Positions 7,444-17,183 are shown, counted from the stretch's first letter. The stretch: 64,000 bases of DNA from Flavobacterium johnsoniae (GCF_001879205.1 NZ_MLFK01000005.1:682001-746000), one strand, 5' to 3'. Numbers and translations: made by a program. The notes: generated by a model from the letters alone, not told the origin.

Positions 7444-8679
7444 CTACCATTCATTCACTTTATTGGCATCCATTTTAAGGAAGATAAACAATAAAATGGT
7501 GAATCCCCAAAGTCCTGAACCTCCATAAGAAAAGAAGGGCAGAGGCACCCCAATTGTTGGGAAAATACCAATAACCATGGCAATGTTTACAAAGAAGTGT
7601 ATGAATAAAATTCCGGCGACGCAGTAGCCGTAAACCCGGCTGAATTTAGTTTTTTGCCTCTCGGCTAAATAAATTACCCTTAAAAACAAACCGGTAAAAA
7701 GTAGAATAACGACCAAAGAACCTGCGAAACCCCATTCTTCACCAACGGTTGTAAAAATGTAATCAGTATGTTGTTCAGGAACAAATCCTCCTTTAGTTTG
7801 AGTTCCTTCAAGAAAACCTTTTCCAATCCATCCTCCAGATCCAATAGCAATTTCTGATTGATTGGTATTATAACCAATACCTTTCATATCTACTGTTTTT
7901 CCTAAAAGAATATTGAAACGATCTCTATGGTGCTGCTTAAAAACGTTATCAAAAACATAATCTACAGAGAGGACAAAACCAGAAATTAATGCCAGTAAAA
8001 TTGCGCTTAAAAGAACATTTCTGTCAACTGCACGGCCTTTAAAGTGTATGATTATTAGAACGCCCAGCGCAATTAAAATAACTACGTATGGCTCTAAAAT
8101 AAGAGTTAGTACAAACAATAAAATTGTTATAAATCCTGTCCAAACATACCAGGATGGAAGTCCTTCTCTAAATAAAACCAGAATAAAAACGCTGTAAATT
8201 AATGCACTCCCCGGATCTGGCTGAGGTAAAATAAGCATTACCGGCAGAAATACAATTGCCAAAGCTTGTAACTGTCTATTGGTTTCTTTAAGGTTAATTT
8301 GTGTATCGCTTAAATATTTGGCTAATGCCAATGATGTAGCGGCTTTTGCAAACTCAGAAGGCTGTAGGGTAAAGCTTCCAATAGCATACCAGCATCGTTG
8401 ACCGGCAATAGTTTTTCCGAATAAAAATAATCCGGCTAAAGATACTAGCGAAACGACAAAGATTATACTGGCGTATTTTTCGTAAAACTTTCCATCAACA
8501 AAAAGCACAACAAAAATTAGTGGAATGGTACATCCAATAAAAATTAATTGTTTTTGATATGTTCCATCAGTGGATAATAACGAAGAAGAGTAAATGTTCA
8601 GCCACCCTAATGTTACCAACGCAATGTAGATAAAGACACTTATCCAGTCGATGTTATTTTTTACACTTTGATTTTTCAT
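7444..8679 (-). CDS. rodA: Rod shape-determining protein RodA (SEDS glycosyltransferase)
   Basis: RodA polymerises peptidoglycan glycan strands during side-wall growth and works in a complex with the class B PBP encoded just upstream. The 411-residue protein has about ten membrane helices and the SEDS signature regions LQPSEFAKAATSLALAKYL and EQHTDYIFTTVGEEWGF, the latter carrying the catalytic-type Asp near residue 305. The C-terminal GVPLPFFSYGGSGL motif is intact. It is the last gene of mreB-mreC-mreD-mrdA-rodA, 14 bp after the PBP2 gene, and is closed by a terminator. No anomaly is visible. Confidence 0.96.
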   Translation of the reverse strand: MKNQSVKNNIDWISVFIYIALVTLGWLNIYSSSLLSTDGTYQKQLIFIGCTIPLIFVVLFVDGKFYEKYASIIFVVSLVSLAGLFLFGKTIAGQRCWYAIGSFTLQPSEFAKAATSLALAKYLSDTQINLKETNRQLQALAIVFLPVMLILPQPDPGSALIYSVFILVLFREGLPSWYVWTGFITILLFVLTLILEPYVVILIALGVLIIIHFKGRAVDRNVLLSAILLALISGFVLSVDYVFDNVFKQHHRDRFNILLGKTVDMKGIGYNTNQSEIAIGSGGWIGKGFLEGTQTKGGFVPEQHTDYIFTTVGEEWGFAGSLVVILLFTGLFLRVIYLAERQKTKFSRVYGYCVAGILFIHFFVNIAMVIGIFPTIGVPLPFFSYGGSGLWGFTILLFIFLKMDANKVNEW

Positions 8680-8693
8680 TTGAAATAATCTTG

Positions 8694-10664
8694 TTAGTTC
8701 TTTTTAGTAGTGTCTATTGTTGTTTTCTTAACTTCTGTTTTTGGAGCTGTAATTGGTGCTTTTGGAGTAACAATTTTAGCTTTTAATACTGAATCTTTTG
8801 GTGTGGTTTCGATCGCTCTTGCCTCATTCATTCCGCCTAATTTAGCATATTCGCTGGCTAAGCTTTTATTTAAAACACGAATTTCTAAATCAGTTCTTGT
8901 TATTTTCTTTCTTAAATATTTTTCGATCATCAAACTTGCAATAGGTCCTGCAACTGTTGCTCCAAAACCACCATTTTCAATCATTACTGCAATGGCAATT
9001 TTTGGATTGTCTTTTGGTGCAAAGGCTACAAATATCGAGTGGTCTTTTAGCTGTGTTCTCTTTCCATTGATTTTTGCAAAGTTTTCTGCCGTACCTGTCT
9101 TTCCACAAATATCAATTCCTTCTACTCTAAGACTGTAAGCTGTACCTTTGTTGTAAACGTCAAACAGTCCGCTGATAACTGGCGGGAAATATTTTTGATC
9201 AATCGTAGTCACGTGCTTTGTGGTGAACTTTTCGTCTATTTTTTCTCCTTCAATTTTTTTAATGATGTGAGGAGTATAATAATAACCCTGATTTGCGACA
9301 GTAGCCATCATATTAGCTAACTGAATAGGTGTCATTAAAACCTCTCCCTGACCAATTGCATTTGATACAATGGTTGAGCTTCTCCATCCGCCATTAGGGT
9401 AAATTCTCTTATAGGTTTTAGAAGTTGGAATGTTACCTCTTTTTCCAGTAGGTAAATCGTAACCCATAAATTGGCCTAATCCAAAACTTTTTACGTGACC
9501 GCTCCAAACATCAACAGCCTGTCCCGGATCTTTATACTTGTTAATGGTAAGCATGTAAGCTTGTCCGAAATAAGTGTTGCAAGAGTTGTAAATCCCGTTG
9601 TGCAGTTGGTGAGGCCCAAAACCGTGACATTTCATAAAGCGACCACCTCCATAACTAAAACCGTGATGGCACATAAAAGTTGTTTGCTCATTTACGACTC
9701 CTTCTTGAAGCGCAACTAAGCCGGTCAGGATTTTAAAAGGTGAACCTGGAGGGTACTCCGCTAAAAGGCCTCTATCGTATAATGGTTTTGCTATAGAATC
9801 GCGATATAATAACGTGTAATTTTTAGATTTTTGACGTCCAACCATAATACCGGGATCGTAAGAAGGTGCAGTAACTAATGCTAGGATTTCTCCTGTTTTA
9901 GGCTCAAGAGCTACGATACCACCTCTTTTGTTGATCATCAGTTCCTCACCGTACTTTTGAAGTTCGGCATCAATAGTTATATTGATGTCTTCTCCAGCTA
10001 CGGCGATCGTGTCGTATTTTCCTTCTTTATAAGGACCAATTTCTCGGTTGTATTTATCTTTCTGAATGTATTTTACACCTTTTATTCCTCGTAAAATTTC
10101 TTCATAACTTTGTTCTACACCTTGTTGTCCAATTAAATCCCCGCTATTGTAATATGGATTTTTTTCTATTAATTTTTCGTTAACCTGTGTGATAAAACCA
10201 AAAATATTAGCGCCATAATCTACTTCATAATCACGAAGTGAACGTTTTTGAAAATAAAAACCTTCGTATTTTCTAATTTTTTCCTGAAAAGCAGCGAATT
10301 CATTTTTATTTAACTGCGATAAGAAAACAGATGGTAATCTAGGGCTGTATACTTTTGCCTTTGCAATTCTTTTTTCATAATCCTCACGGGTAATGTTTAG
10401 AAGCGCACAAAATTCTTCGATATTAAGGTCTTTTCCAATTTCTCTCGGGATAACCATGATATCGTATGATGCCTGATTAGCAACTAATAGTTTGCCATTT
10501 CGATCATAAATATAACCACGTTCCGGATAGTCGTAGACTTTTTTTATCGCATTGTTTTCTGATTTCAATTTAAACGAATCATCAATAATCTGCAGATAAA
10601 ATATCCGCATCACTAGCAAAGATGCTGCAATGATAATTAAAGAGGGCAGCAGAACTTTTCTCAT
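8694..10664 (-). CDS. mrdA: Penicillin-binding protein 2 (class B transpeptidase)
   Basis: PBP2 cross-links peptidoglycan in the elongasome together with RodA. The 656-residue protein has an N-terminal membrane anchor (about 7-22), a pedestal domain with YPERGYIYDRNGKLL, and a transpeptidase domain. The active-site motifs are present: SPFK (catalytic Ser near 305), SCN (in YNSCNTYF) and KTGT (in ICGKTGTAENF, near 521). The C-terminal 40 residues are a Pro/Thr/Lys-rich tail (PKAPITAPKTEVKK) beyond the folded domain. The start overlaps the mreD stop by 4 nt, which implies coupled translation. Confidence 0.96.
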   Translation of the reverse strand: MRKVLLPSLIIIAASLLVMRIFYLQIIDDSFKLKSENNAIKKVYDYPERGYIYDRNGKLLVANQASYDIMVIPREIGKDLNIEEFCALLNITREDYEKRIAKAKVYSPRLPSVFLSQLNKNEFAAFQEKIRKYEGFYFQKRSLRDYEVDYGANIFGFITQVNEKLIEKNPYYNSGDLIGQQGVEQSYEEILRGIKGVKYIQKDKYNREIGPYKEGKYDTIAVAGEDINITIDAELQKYGEELMINKRGGIVALEPKTGEILALVTAPSYDPGIMVGRQKSKNYTLLYRDSIAKPLYDRGLLAEYPPGSPFKILTGLVALQEGVVNEQTTFMCHHGFSYGGGRFMKCHGFGPHQLHNGIYNSCNTYFGQAYMLTINKYKDPGQAVDVWSGHVKSFGLGQFMGYDLPTGKRGNIPTSKTYKRIYPNGGWRSSTIVSNAIGQGEVLMTPIQLANMMATVANQGYYYTPHIIKKIEGEKIDEKFTTKHVTTIDQKYFPPVISGLFDVYNKGTAYSLRVEGIDICGKTGTAENFAKINGKRTQLKDHSIFVAFAPKDNPKIAIAVMIENGGFGATVAGPIASLMIEKYLRKKITRTDLEIRVLNKSLASEYAKLGGMNEARAIETTPKDSVLKAKIVTPKAPITAPKTEVKKTTIDTTKKN

Positions 10665-11167
10665 CGTTTATTGGGCTTAATAAGATAAATTATTATAATG
10701 GAAGTGATTATGGTAAAAATGGTGCTGAACAGTGTTCGCAGTAAAATATCTATTATAAACTTAAACTGAAAAGCTTCTAATGTAAATAGTACAATATGAT
10801 GTAATAAAACAGAAACTAATATAAACGAAAATCGCTCAGGAGTTAAAGATTCATTCAGTTTAATAGTTTGATATTCATAACTTAATCCAAATGAAAATTT
10901 AAAGATATACGGTCGGTAGTAAGCTAAAATTACGCAGGCTGTTGCATGGATTCCGCCAGAATTACAAAACATATCCATTACTAATCCTAATAGAAAACTG
11001 GAGATAATTAGTCCCGCTCTGTTACTGTTTACAGGGTACAAAATAATATATAAGATGTACGGAAAAGGACTTATGTATCCTAAAAAATTCATGTTGTTAA
11101 AAATAACAACCTGAATTAACAGCAACATAATAAATCGAAAAATATTTACTAATAAAGCGCTATTCAT
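10661..11167 (-). CDS. mreD: Rod shape-determining protein MreD
   Basis: MreD is a small inner-membrane component of the elongasome that links MreC to the wall synthases. The 168-residue product has about five hydrophobic segments (for example RFIMLLLIQVVIFNNM and TIFTIITSIIIIYLI) and the expected size. Sequence conservation in this family is low, but the position between mreC and the PBP2 gene is diagnostic. It overlaps mreC by 8 nt and the PBP2 gene by 4 nt, so the three are probably translated in a coupled way. Confidence 0.92.
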   Translation of the reverse strand: MNSALLVNIFRFIMLLLIQVVIFNNMNFLGYISPFPYILYIILYPVNSNRAGLIISSFLLGLVMDMFCNSGGIHATACVILAYYRPYIFKFSFGLSYEYQTIKLNESLTPERFSFILVSVLLHHIVLFTLEAFQFKFIIDILLRTLFSTIFTIITSIIIIYLIKPNKR

Positions 11168-11990
11168 CTTTTTCCTTACTTTTCTTTTCTAAATTAATAA
11201 GTTCTTCCCTGTCTTTACTTTTGATAATATATACGTGACCCAGGTTTGTCATGTCGTTAAACAATTTTACCCTTATTACGTAAAAACTTGAATTTTCTTT
11301 TTTGTATATGTTTTCTACTGTACCAATGTTAATTCCTTCAGGGAAAATAACAGACTGTCCTCCGGTAACAATAGTATCTCCTTTTCTTACAGATGCTAAT
11401 CTAGGAACATCTTCCAGTTGTACAAATCCAGTGCTTTTTCCGTCCCAGGTTAAAGATCCAAAGTGATTTGTTTTCTTTAATTTGGCATTAATCTGCGATT
11501 TCATATTCAAAATACTCACAACAGTAGAATATCTTGGCGAAGTATTGTCTACAACTCCAATGATCCCCAAACTGTTAATAACGCCCATATCTGGCTTAAC
11601 CCCTTCGTTTTTTCCGGAGTTCAGTGTGATAAAGTTTTCGTGTGTATTGTATGAATTATGGATGACTTTCGAAACAATAATATCAGCAGGTTTTACTCCT
11701 TTAATACTATCTGGCAATGGTGCTTTTGTTGTGTCTTCTTTATTGAATAAAAGACTTTTTAACCTTGCGTTTTCGAGTACAAGCTCATCATTTTCAGTTC
11801 TTAAATTCAAATATTCGTTTACACGATTAATTCTTTCATAAACACCTCCGCTTAAAAAGTTAGCTGAACTGATTACTCTGCTTCTGTGGTAGGAATGCGA
11901 TTGAATTGTGAGAGTCAACGAAATACCTAAAAGCAGCAAAAACAGCAATCGATTACTGTTTCTTATAATGAAATTAAAAATTTGCTGCAT
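11160..11990 (-). CDS. mreC: Rod shape-determining protein MreC
   Basis: MreC is a periplasmic scaffold of the cell-elongation complex that activates PBP2. The 276-residue protein has one N-terminal membrane helix (about 12-30), a coiled-coil stretch (about 50-80, LRTENDELVLENARLKSLL) and the double beta-barrel domain (HNSYNTHENFITLNSGKNEG, GVVDNTSPRYSTVVSILN). The C-terminus is a short charged tail. It follows mreB by 112 bp; a hairpin lies in that gap. Family and context both support the call. Confidence 0.95.
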   Translation of the reverse strand: MQQIFNFIIRNSNRLLFLLLLGISLTLTIQSHSYHRSRVISSANFLSGGVYERINRVNEYLNLRTENDELVLENARLKSLLFNKEDTTKAPLPDSIKGVKPADIIVSKVIHNSYNTHENFITLNSGKNEGVKPDMGVINSLGIIGVVDNTSPRYSTVVSILNMKSQINAKLKKTNHFGSLTWDGKSTGFVQLEDVPRLASVRKGDTIVTGGQSVIFPEGINIGTVENIYKKENSSFYVIRVKLFNDMTNLGHVYIIKSKDREELINLEKKSKEKDE

Positions 11991-12042
11991 TTCGTGTCTG
12001 GTTATTTTGTTTCAGGATATGCTTTAAGGTTTCAAACTTTAC

Positions 12043-12071
12043 AAGGGTCAAATATTAAAAAATTGACCCTT
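12043..12071 (-). terminator. Hairpin between mreB and mreC, possible partial terminator
   Basis: A 9-bp stem (12043-12051 with 12063-12071) lies 32 nt after the mreB stop. The following tract on the minus strand is only weakly T-rich, so it may reduce rather than stop transcription into mreCD, or stabilise the mreB mRNA end. Confidence 0.4.
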
Positions 12072-12102
12072 ATAAAAGTATATTGATTGTTATTTTTGAA
12101 TC

Positions 12103-13131
12103 TTATTTGATTAAGATACTTTTAAATTTTGCAATGTTTTTAAGAGCCATTCCTGTACCGCGAACAACTGCTCTTAATGGATCTTCGGCAATGTAAACAG
12201 GTAAATCTGTTTTTTGAGAAATACGTTTGTCAAGACCTCTTAACATAGATCCTCCGCCTGCTAAATAGATACCCGTATTGTAAATATCAGCAGCTAATTC
12301 GGGAGGGGTTTGAGATAATGTTTCCATTACTGCATCCTCGATACGCTGAATAGATTTGTCTAACGCTTTTGCGATCTCGCGGTAAGAAACATCTACTTGT
12401 TTTGGTTTACCAGTAAGTAAATCTCTACCTTGAACTGACATATCTTCCGGCGGTCCGTCTAAATCTTCGATAGCCGCTCCAATTTGAATTTTTATTTTTT
12501 CAGCAGTACTTTCTCCCACAAAAAGGTTGTGTTGTGTACGCATGTAGTAAACGATATCATTTGTGAAAACGTCACCTGCAATTTTTACAGATTTGTCGCA
12601 TACGATTCCGCCTAATGCGATAACTGCAATTTCTGTTGTACCACCTCCAATATCAACAATCATGTTTCCTTTTGGCTGCATGATATCGATACCAATACCA
12701 ATTGCGGCTGCCATTGGCTCATGAATCAAATAAACTTCTTTTCCGTTTACTCTTTCACAAGATTCTTTTACCGCTCTCATCTCCACTTCAGTAATACCGG
12801 AAGGAATACAAACTACCATGCGTAAAGCTGGAGTAAACATTCTTTTTTTCAATGCAGGAATGCTTTTAATGAACATATTGATCATTTTTTCCGAAGCATC
12901 AAAATCAGCAATTACACCATCTTTCAAAGGCCTTATGGTCTTGATGTTTTCATGCGTTTTACCTTGCATCATGTTGGCTTCTTTGCCAACAGCAATGATT
13001 TTGCCTGATACTCTATCACGTGCAACGATAGACGGACTATCAATAACAACTTTATCATTATGTATGATTAAAGTGTTTGCGGTTCCAAGGTCTATCGCAA
13101 TATCCTCGGTCATGAAATCAAAAAATCCCAT
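12103..13131 (-). CDS. mreB: Rod shape-determining protein MreB (actin homologue)
   Basis: MreB forms membrane-associated filaments that direct lateral wall synthesis. The 342-residue product has the actin-fold nucleotide-binding motifs: DLGTANTLI (phosphate 1), DIGGGTTEIAV (phosphate 2) and YLAGGGSMLRGL (adenosine). MGFFDFMTEDIAIDLG is the typical N-terminus. It opens the mre operon, with a TAnnTTTG promoter element 43 nt upstream. No missing residues are apparent. Confidence 0.97.
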   Translation of the reverse strand: MGFFDFMTEDIAIDLGTANTLIIHNDKVVIDSPSIVARDRVSGKIIAVGKEANMMQGKTHENIKTIRPLKDGVIADFDASEKMINMFIKSIPALKKRMFTPALRMVVCIPSGITEVEMRAVKESCERVNGKEVYLIHEPMAAAIGIGIDIMQPKGNMIVDIGGGTTEIAVIALGGIVCDKSVKIAGDVFTNDIVYYMRTQHNLFVGESTAEKIKIQIGAAIEDLDGPPEDMSVQGRDLLTGKPKQVDVSYREIAKALDKSIQRIEDAVMETLSQTPPELAADIYNTGIYLAGGGSMLRGLDKRISQKTDLPVYIAEDPLRAVVRGTGMALKNIAKFKSILIK

Positions 13132-13173
13132 AAGTTTTTTAGGGGTTTAAAATGTTATAAATTATTTATCGAA

Positions 13174-13181
13174 CAAAGTTA
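13174..13181 (-). promoter_or_regulatory. -7 promoter element of the mreB operon
   Basis: TAACTTTG on the minus strand matches TAnnTTTG and lies between the purH stop and the mreB start. It gives a leader of about 35 nt and separates mreB from purH transcription. Confidence 0.5.
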
Positions 13182-13187
13182 AACAAA

Positions 13188-14714
13188 TTAATGTTTAAAA
13201 TGACGAGTTCCTGTAAATACCATTGCAAGATTATTTTCATTGCAATAATTTATACTTAATTCGTCTTTTATTGAACCTCCAGGCTGAATTACAGCTGTTA
13301 TTCCTGCTTTTTTAGCTAATTCTACACAATCCGGAAATGGGAAAAATGCATCACTTGCCATCGAAGCACCGGTTAAATCAAATCCAAAAGCTTTTGCTTT
13401 GTCAACAGCTTGTACTAAAGCGTCAACTCTTGAAGTCTGACCTGTACCTGAAGAAATCAATGTTCCGTTTTTCGCAAATACAATTGTGTTTGATTTTGTA
13501 TTCTTGCAAATTTTTGAAGCAAAGATCAAATCTTCGATCTCCTGAGCAGTAGGTTCTGTAATTGTAACGGTTTTTAAATGCTCTTTATTATCTGTAATAT
13601 TATTTCTGTCCTGAATTAACAAACCATTAAGACATGTTCTAACTTGTCTTGAAGGTAATTCAACTTCATTTTGAACTAAAATAATTCTGTTTTTCTTTTC
13701 TTGTAAAACTGTAATTGCTTCATCATCATAACTTGGAGCGATTACGACTTCGCAGAATAATTTGTTAATTTCCTGCGCTGTTGCTAAGTCAATTTTGGTA
13801 TTTGCAATTAAAACTCCACCAAAAGCAGATGTTGGGTCACAAGCCAAAGCTGCTAAATAGGCTTCGCTGATTGTTTTTCTTGAAGCTAACCCACAAGCGT
13901 TATTATGTTTCAAAATAGCAAATGTTGGACCGTCTGTCTTAAATTCATTTATTAAGTTTACAGCCGCATCTACATCTAATAAGTTATTGTACGATAGCTC
14001 TTTTCCGTGAACTTTTTTGAACATAGCATCAAAATCTCCAAAGAAAAAACCTTTTTGATGCGGGTTTTCTCCATATCTTAAAACTTGACCATCAGCAATA
14101 CTTTCTTTGTAGATAGTTTCATCTGTATTGAAGTAATTGAAAATTGCACCATCATAATGAGATGAAACATGGAACGCTTTCGTTGCTAATAATCTTCTGT
14201 TTTCAAGAGTTGTAGAACCATTTTGTTCTGTAATCAAATCCAAAAGTAAGCTGTATTCGTTAACCGAAGCCACAATTACAGTGTCTTTGAAGTTTTTTGC
14301 ACCAGCGCGAATTAGTGAAATACCGCCAATATCAATTTTTTCAATAATATCTTGTTCGCTTGCACCAGAAGCAACAGTTTTTTCAAAAGGATACAAATCA
14401 ACAATTACCAAATCAATTTGAGGAATATCAAATTCTTTCATTTGTTGTACATCACTTTCGTTGTCCTGACGGTTTAGGATTCCACCAAAAATTTTCGGAT
14501 GTAATGTTTTTACTCTTCCGCCAAGAATTTCAGGGAAAGAAGTAATATCTTCAACCGGAACTACCGGAATTCCAAGGTTTTTAATGAATTCTTCTGTTCC
14601 TCCGGTTGAGTAAAGTGTTACGTTTTGCTCGTGTAATTTTCTAACGATTGGCTCTAATCCATCTTTCGAAAAAACAGATATTAACGCTGATTGTATTTTT
14701 TTAGTTGTGCTCAT
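13188..14714 (-). CDS. purH: Bifunctional AICAR transformylase / IMP cyclohydrolase
   Basis: PurH performs the last two steps of IMP synthesis. The 508-residue product has an N-terminal MGS-like cyclohydrolase domain (SALISVFSKDGLEPIVRKL, LYSTGGTEEFI) and a C-terminal transformylase domain (LRYGENPHQKGFFFGD, LKHNNACGLASR, FFPFPDCVELAKKAGI). I chose the ATG at 14712-14714 (MSTTKKIQSALI). An in-frame ATG nine codons upstream lies inside the predicted -7 element and ahead of the predicted transcript start, so it is unlikely. The gene is expressed from its own promoter. Confidence 0.96.
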   Translation of the reverse strand: MSTTKKIQSALISVFSKDGLEPIVRKLHEQNVTLYSTGGTEEFIKNLGIPVVPVEDITSFPEILGGRVKTLHPKIFGGILNRQDNESDVQQMKEFDIPQIDLVIVDLYPFEKTVASGASEQDIIEKIDIGGISLIRAGAKNFKDTVIVASVNEYSLLLDLITEQNGSTTLENRRLLATKAFHVSSHYDGAIFNYFNTDETIYKESIADGQVLRYGENPHQKGFFFGDFDAMFKKVHGKELSYNNLLDVDAAVNLINEFKTDGPTFAILKHNNACGLASRKTISEAYLAALACDPTSAFGGVLIANTKIDLATAQEINKLFCEVVIAPSYDDEAITVLQEKKNRIILVQNEVELPSRQVRTCLNGLLIQDRNNITDNKEHLKTVTITEPTAQEIEDLIFASKICKNTKSNTIVFAKNGTLISSGTGQTSRVDALVQAVDKAKAFGFDLTGASMASDAFFPFPDCVELAKKAGITAVIQPGGSIKDELSINYCNENNLAMVFTGTRHFKH

Positions 14715-14738
14715 TGTGTAGTTATGATTTTCAGACTG

Positions 14739-14746
14739 CAAAAGTA
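14739..14746 (-). promoter_or_regulatory. -7 promoter element of purH
   Basis: TACTTTTG on the minus strand matches TAnnTTTG, 24 nt before the chosen ATG. It decides the purH start, because the upstream in-frame ATG overlaps it. Confidence 0.6.
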
Positions 14747-14832
14747 GTTTTTTTATATATTATTTTAAAAGATTTAGTGTAACAATCTCTTAAAAAAATC
14801 TACTGATGAGTAAGTTAACTTTTATTAGGTTT

Positions 14833-14862
14833 TTGTTTTTAAAATATTGAATTTTACTTTAT
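14833..14862 (+). promoter_or_regulatory. Possible promoter of the ABC permease gene
   Basis: TTG (14833-14835), a 19-base spacer and TACTTTAT (14855-14862) match the Bacteroidota pattern except for the last bases of the -7 element. The ATG follows 16 nt later. Confidence 0.4.
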
Positions 14863-14878
14863 TGAAAAATACTATTAT

Positions 14879-16126
14879 ATGCTTCTTTATCTAAGATTAT
14901 TAAAAGAAAGTCTGAGCTTTGCCATAAACGCTTTACGAAATAATAAATTACGTACTTTATTGTCGCTGCTTGGTGTTACAATTGGTATTTTTTCAATCAT
15001 TGCCGTCCTCGCCGCTGTTGATTCTTTAGATAAAAAGATTTCTAAAGATTTGAGCAGCTTAGATAAAAATACGATTTATTTAATGAAATACTGCTTTGGA
15101 CCGTCTGAAATTCCGCAATGGAAAAGAGAACAATTTCCAAATGTAAAATATGATGAATACATAGGTTTAAAAAACTCTATGAATAATACCAATCAGGTGG
15201 GTTACCAGCTTTTTGTAAATCATGAAACTTTAAAATACGATTCGAAAACTGTTGCCGATGTAAATATTGTTCCGTCTTCGTTCGAAATGGTCGATATTGA
15301 CGGATTGAGTTTTGATAAAGGAAGATTCTACAATGAATCTGAGTCGAATTCAGGAACCGCCGTTATTGTTTTAGGATATGATATTGCCGAAGGGCTTTTT
15401 GGGTCGAGCGATCCAATAGGAAAAAACATACGTCTTTACGGCCAGCGCTTTACTGTAATTGGTGTAATTGTAAAACAAGGGGCTGGTTTTTTTGGAGACA
15501 GCAACGATACATCTGTTTATCTGCCGGCAAATTTTTTACGTCGAATGTATGGCGACAGCGATGCTATGACTCCGGTTATTGTTTTAAAACCGACAAAAGG
15601 TGTAGATATGGACGCCTACAAAGCGGAAGTCGCGCAAAAACTAAGGGCGATTCGTGGAATGAAAGCGGGAGAAATGGATAATTTCTTTATAAATGTACTT
15701 TCAGGTTTTACTGATTTTATAGATGGTATTTTAGGTCAAATGAATGTTGTAGGATGGATTATCAGCGGATTTTCTCTTTTAGTCGGAGGTTTCGGAATTG
15801 CGAATATTATGTTCGTTTCGGTTAAAGAAAGAACCAACTTAATTGGGATTCAAAAATCATTAGGGGCTAAAAACCGATTTATTTTGTTTCAGTTTTTGTT
15901 TGAAGCCATAATTCTGTCTGTAATTGGAGGGATAATTGGATTGTTAATGGTTTGGGGAATTGCTTTAGTTTTAACGAAAGTGCTTGACTTTGAGTTTGTT
16001 TTGAGTATGGGAAATATACTCTTAGGAACTGGTTTAGCGGCACTTATCGGATTAATTTCAGGAATTCTGCCTGCAATTTCGGCCGCAAATCTAGATCCTG
16101 TTGAAGCAATCCGTACCGGAATGTAA
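14879..16126 (+). CDS. ABC transporter permease, MacB/FtsX type
   Basis: The 415-residue product has the MacB-type architecture: one N-terminal helix (LLSLLGVTIGIFSIIAVL, about 29-46), a large periplasmic MacB_PCD domain (about 50-275) and a C-terminal FtsX domain with three helices ending in ISGILPAISAANLDPVEAIR. Such permeases act with a separate ATPase in mechanotransmission or efflux of peptides, lipoproteins or drugs. No ATPase gene lies next to it: purH is divergent upstream and a cupin gene follows. It therefore probably shares an ATPase encoded elsewhere. The substrate is unknown. Confidence 0.9.
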   Translation: MLLYLRLLKESLSFAINALRNNKLRTLLSLLGVTIGIFSIIAVLAAVDSLDKKISKDLSSLDKNTIYLMKYCFGPSEIPQWKREQFPNVKYDEYIGLKNSMNNTNQVGYQLFVNHETLKYDSKTVADVNIVPSSFEMVDIDGLSFDKGRFYNESESNSGTAVIVLGYDIAEGLFGSSDPIGKNIRLYGQRFTVIGVIVKQGAGFFGDSNDTSVYLPANFLRRMYGDSDAMTPVIVLKPTKGVDMDAYKAEVAQKLRAIRGMKAGEMDNFFINVLSGFTDFIDGILGQMNVVGWIISGFSLLVGGFGIANIMFVSVKERTNLIGIQKSLGAKNRFILFQFLFEAIILSVIGGIIGLLMVWGIALVLTKVLDFEFVLSMGNILLGTGLAALIGLISGILPAISAANLDPVEAIRTGM

Positions 16127-16213
16127 AAGGCAGTTATTTTATGTGATGGTTCAATGACTAGAAATAGTTAAGTATTTTGGCAAGTATGCAATTTAACTTA
16201 AATCAATAAAGAA

Positions 16214-17101
16214 ATGAGCTTTATCCTAAAAACCGTTGATACTGTTGAATCTATTTCTAGAGATGATTTTAAAAAGAATTATTTAGATAAAAGAAAACCT
16301 CTAATTATAAAAGGATTAACAAAAGACTGGCCTGCAAGAGAAAAATGGTCTACTGATTATTTTAAGCAGATTGCGGGAGATATTGAAGTAAAGTTAGTTG
16401 ATAATTCTAAAGCAGATCCTGCAAAAATAATTAATGCTTCTATTGCCAGTATGAAGTTTGGCGACTACCTTGATTTGATAAAAAGAGAACCCACACAATT
16501 ACGTATTTTCTTCTTTAATCTTTTTAAACACAGACCTGAGTTAATTAACGATGTAAAAATCCCCAAAGAATTAATGGGTGGTTTTATAGAAAGCATGCCT
16601 GCTATGTTTTTTGGAGGCTCGCAGGCTGTTACATTTTTGCATTATGATATTGATTTGCCTCATCTTTTTCATACTCATTTTGGAGGGCGAAAACATATTA
16701 TACTATTTGATAATAAATGGAAAAAAAGACTTTACTGTGTTCCAAATACAACTTATGCCTTAGAAGATTACGATGTTGCTAATCCTGATTTCGAAAAATT
16801 TCCTGCTTTAAAAGGTGTAGAAGGTTATGAAGTTTTTCTGGAACACGGAGATACTTTATTTATGCCCACTGGAATGTGGCACTGGATGCGTTATATTGAT
16901 GGTTCTTTTTCTCTAAGTCTTCGCGCCTGGGATTCATCCATTACCCGAAAAATGGCCAGTGTTTGGAGTTTATTTATGCATGGAGCAGTAGATAGTGCTA
17001 TAAAAATAGTTTTTAGAGAACGTTATGCTGTTTGGCGTGAGAAGTTGGCTTTTAAAATTGCTGAAAAAGAATTGAAAAAGGATTTGAAAAAAGCTGGCTG
17101 A
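16214..17101 (+). CDS. Cupin-like (JmjC-type) oxygenase domain protein
   Basis: The 295-residue product belongs to the Cupin_8/JmjC-like superfamily of 2-oxoglutarate- and Fe(II)-dependent oxygenases. The facial triad is visible as HYDID (HxD) near residues 143-147 and the distal His in PTGMWHWMRY near 221. A Lys in GGRKHIILF could bind 2-oxoglutarate. The N-terminus has the family pattern KRKPLIIKGLTKDWPA. Relatives hydroxylate proteins or tRNA, but the substrate here cannot be named. It follows the ABC permease by 87 bp on the same strand and is closed by a terminator. Confidence 0.82.
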   Translation: MSFILKTVDTVESISRDDFKKNYLDKRKPLIIKGLTKDWPAREKWSTDYFKQIAGDIEVKLVDNSKADPAKIINASIASMKFGDYLDLIKREPTQLRIFFFNLFKHRPELINDVKIPKELMGGFIESMPAMFFGGSQAVTFLHYDIDLPHLFHTHFGGRKHIILFDNKWKKRLYCVPNTTYALEDYDVANPDFEKFPALKGVEGYEVFLEHGDTLFMPTGMWHWMRYIDGSFSLSLRAWDSSITRKMASVWSLFMHGAVDSAIKIVFRERYAVWREKLAFKIAEKELKKDLKKAG

Positions 17102-17130
17102 TTTAGTTTATTCTAATGAGAAATAAAAAA

Positions 17131-17162
17131 AAATCCCATAAGCCGAAGCAAATGGGATTTTA
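17131..17162. terminator. Bidirectional terminator between the cupin gene and accD
   Basis: A 9-bp stem (17131-17139 with 17152-17160) is flanked by an A tract on the left and T bases on the right, so it can serve both converging genes. Confidence 0.75.
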
Positions 17163-17183
17163 TATGTTTTAGAAGTTCAAAAA

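Noticed and set aside
8710..9138. 142-residue frame opposite the PBP2 gene
   Set aside because: It is antisense to a conserved gene and shows no domain; the same holds for the other long antisense frames in the window.
12043..12071. Strong terminator splitting the mre operon
   Set aside because: The T tract after the stem is poor, and mreC has no separate convincing promoter; treated as a weak hairpin only.
14715..14741. Upstream start for purH
   Set aside because: The ATG overlaps the predicted -7 element; the next ATG matches the family N-terminus.
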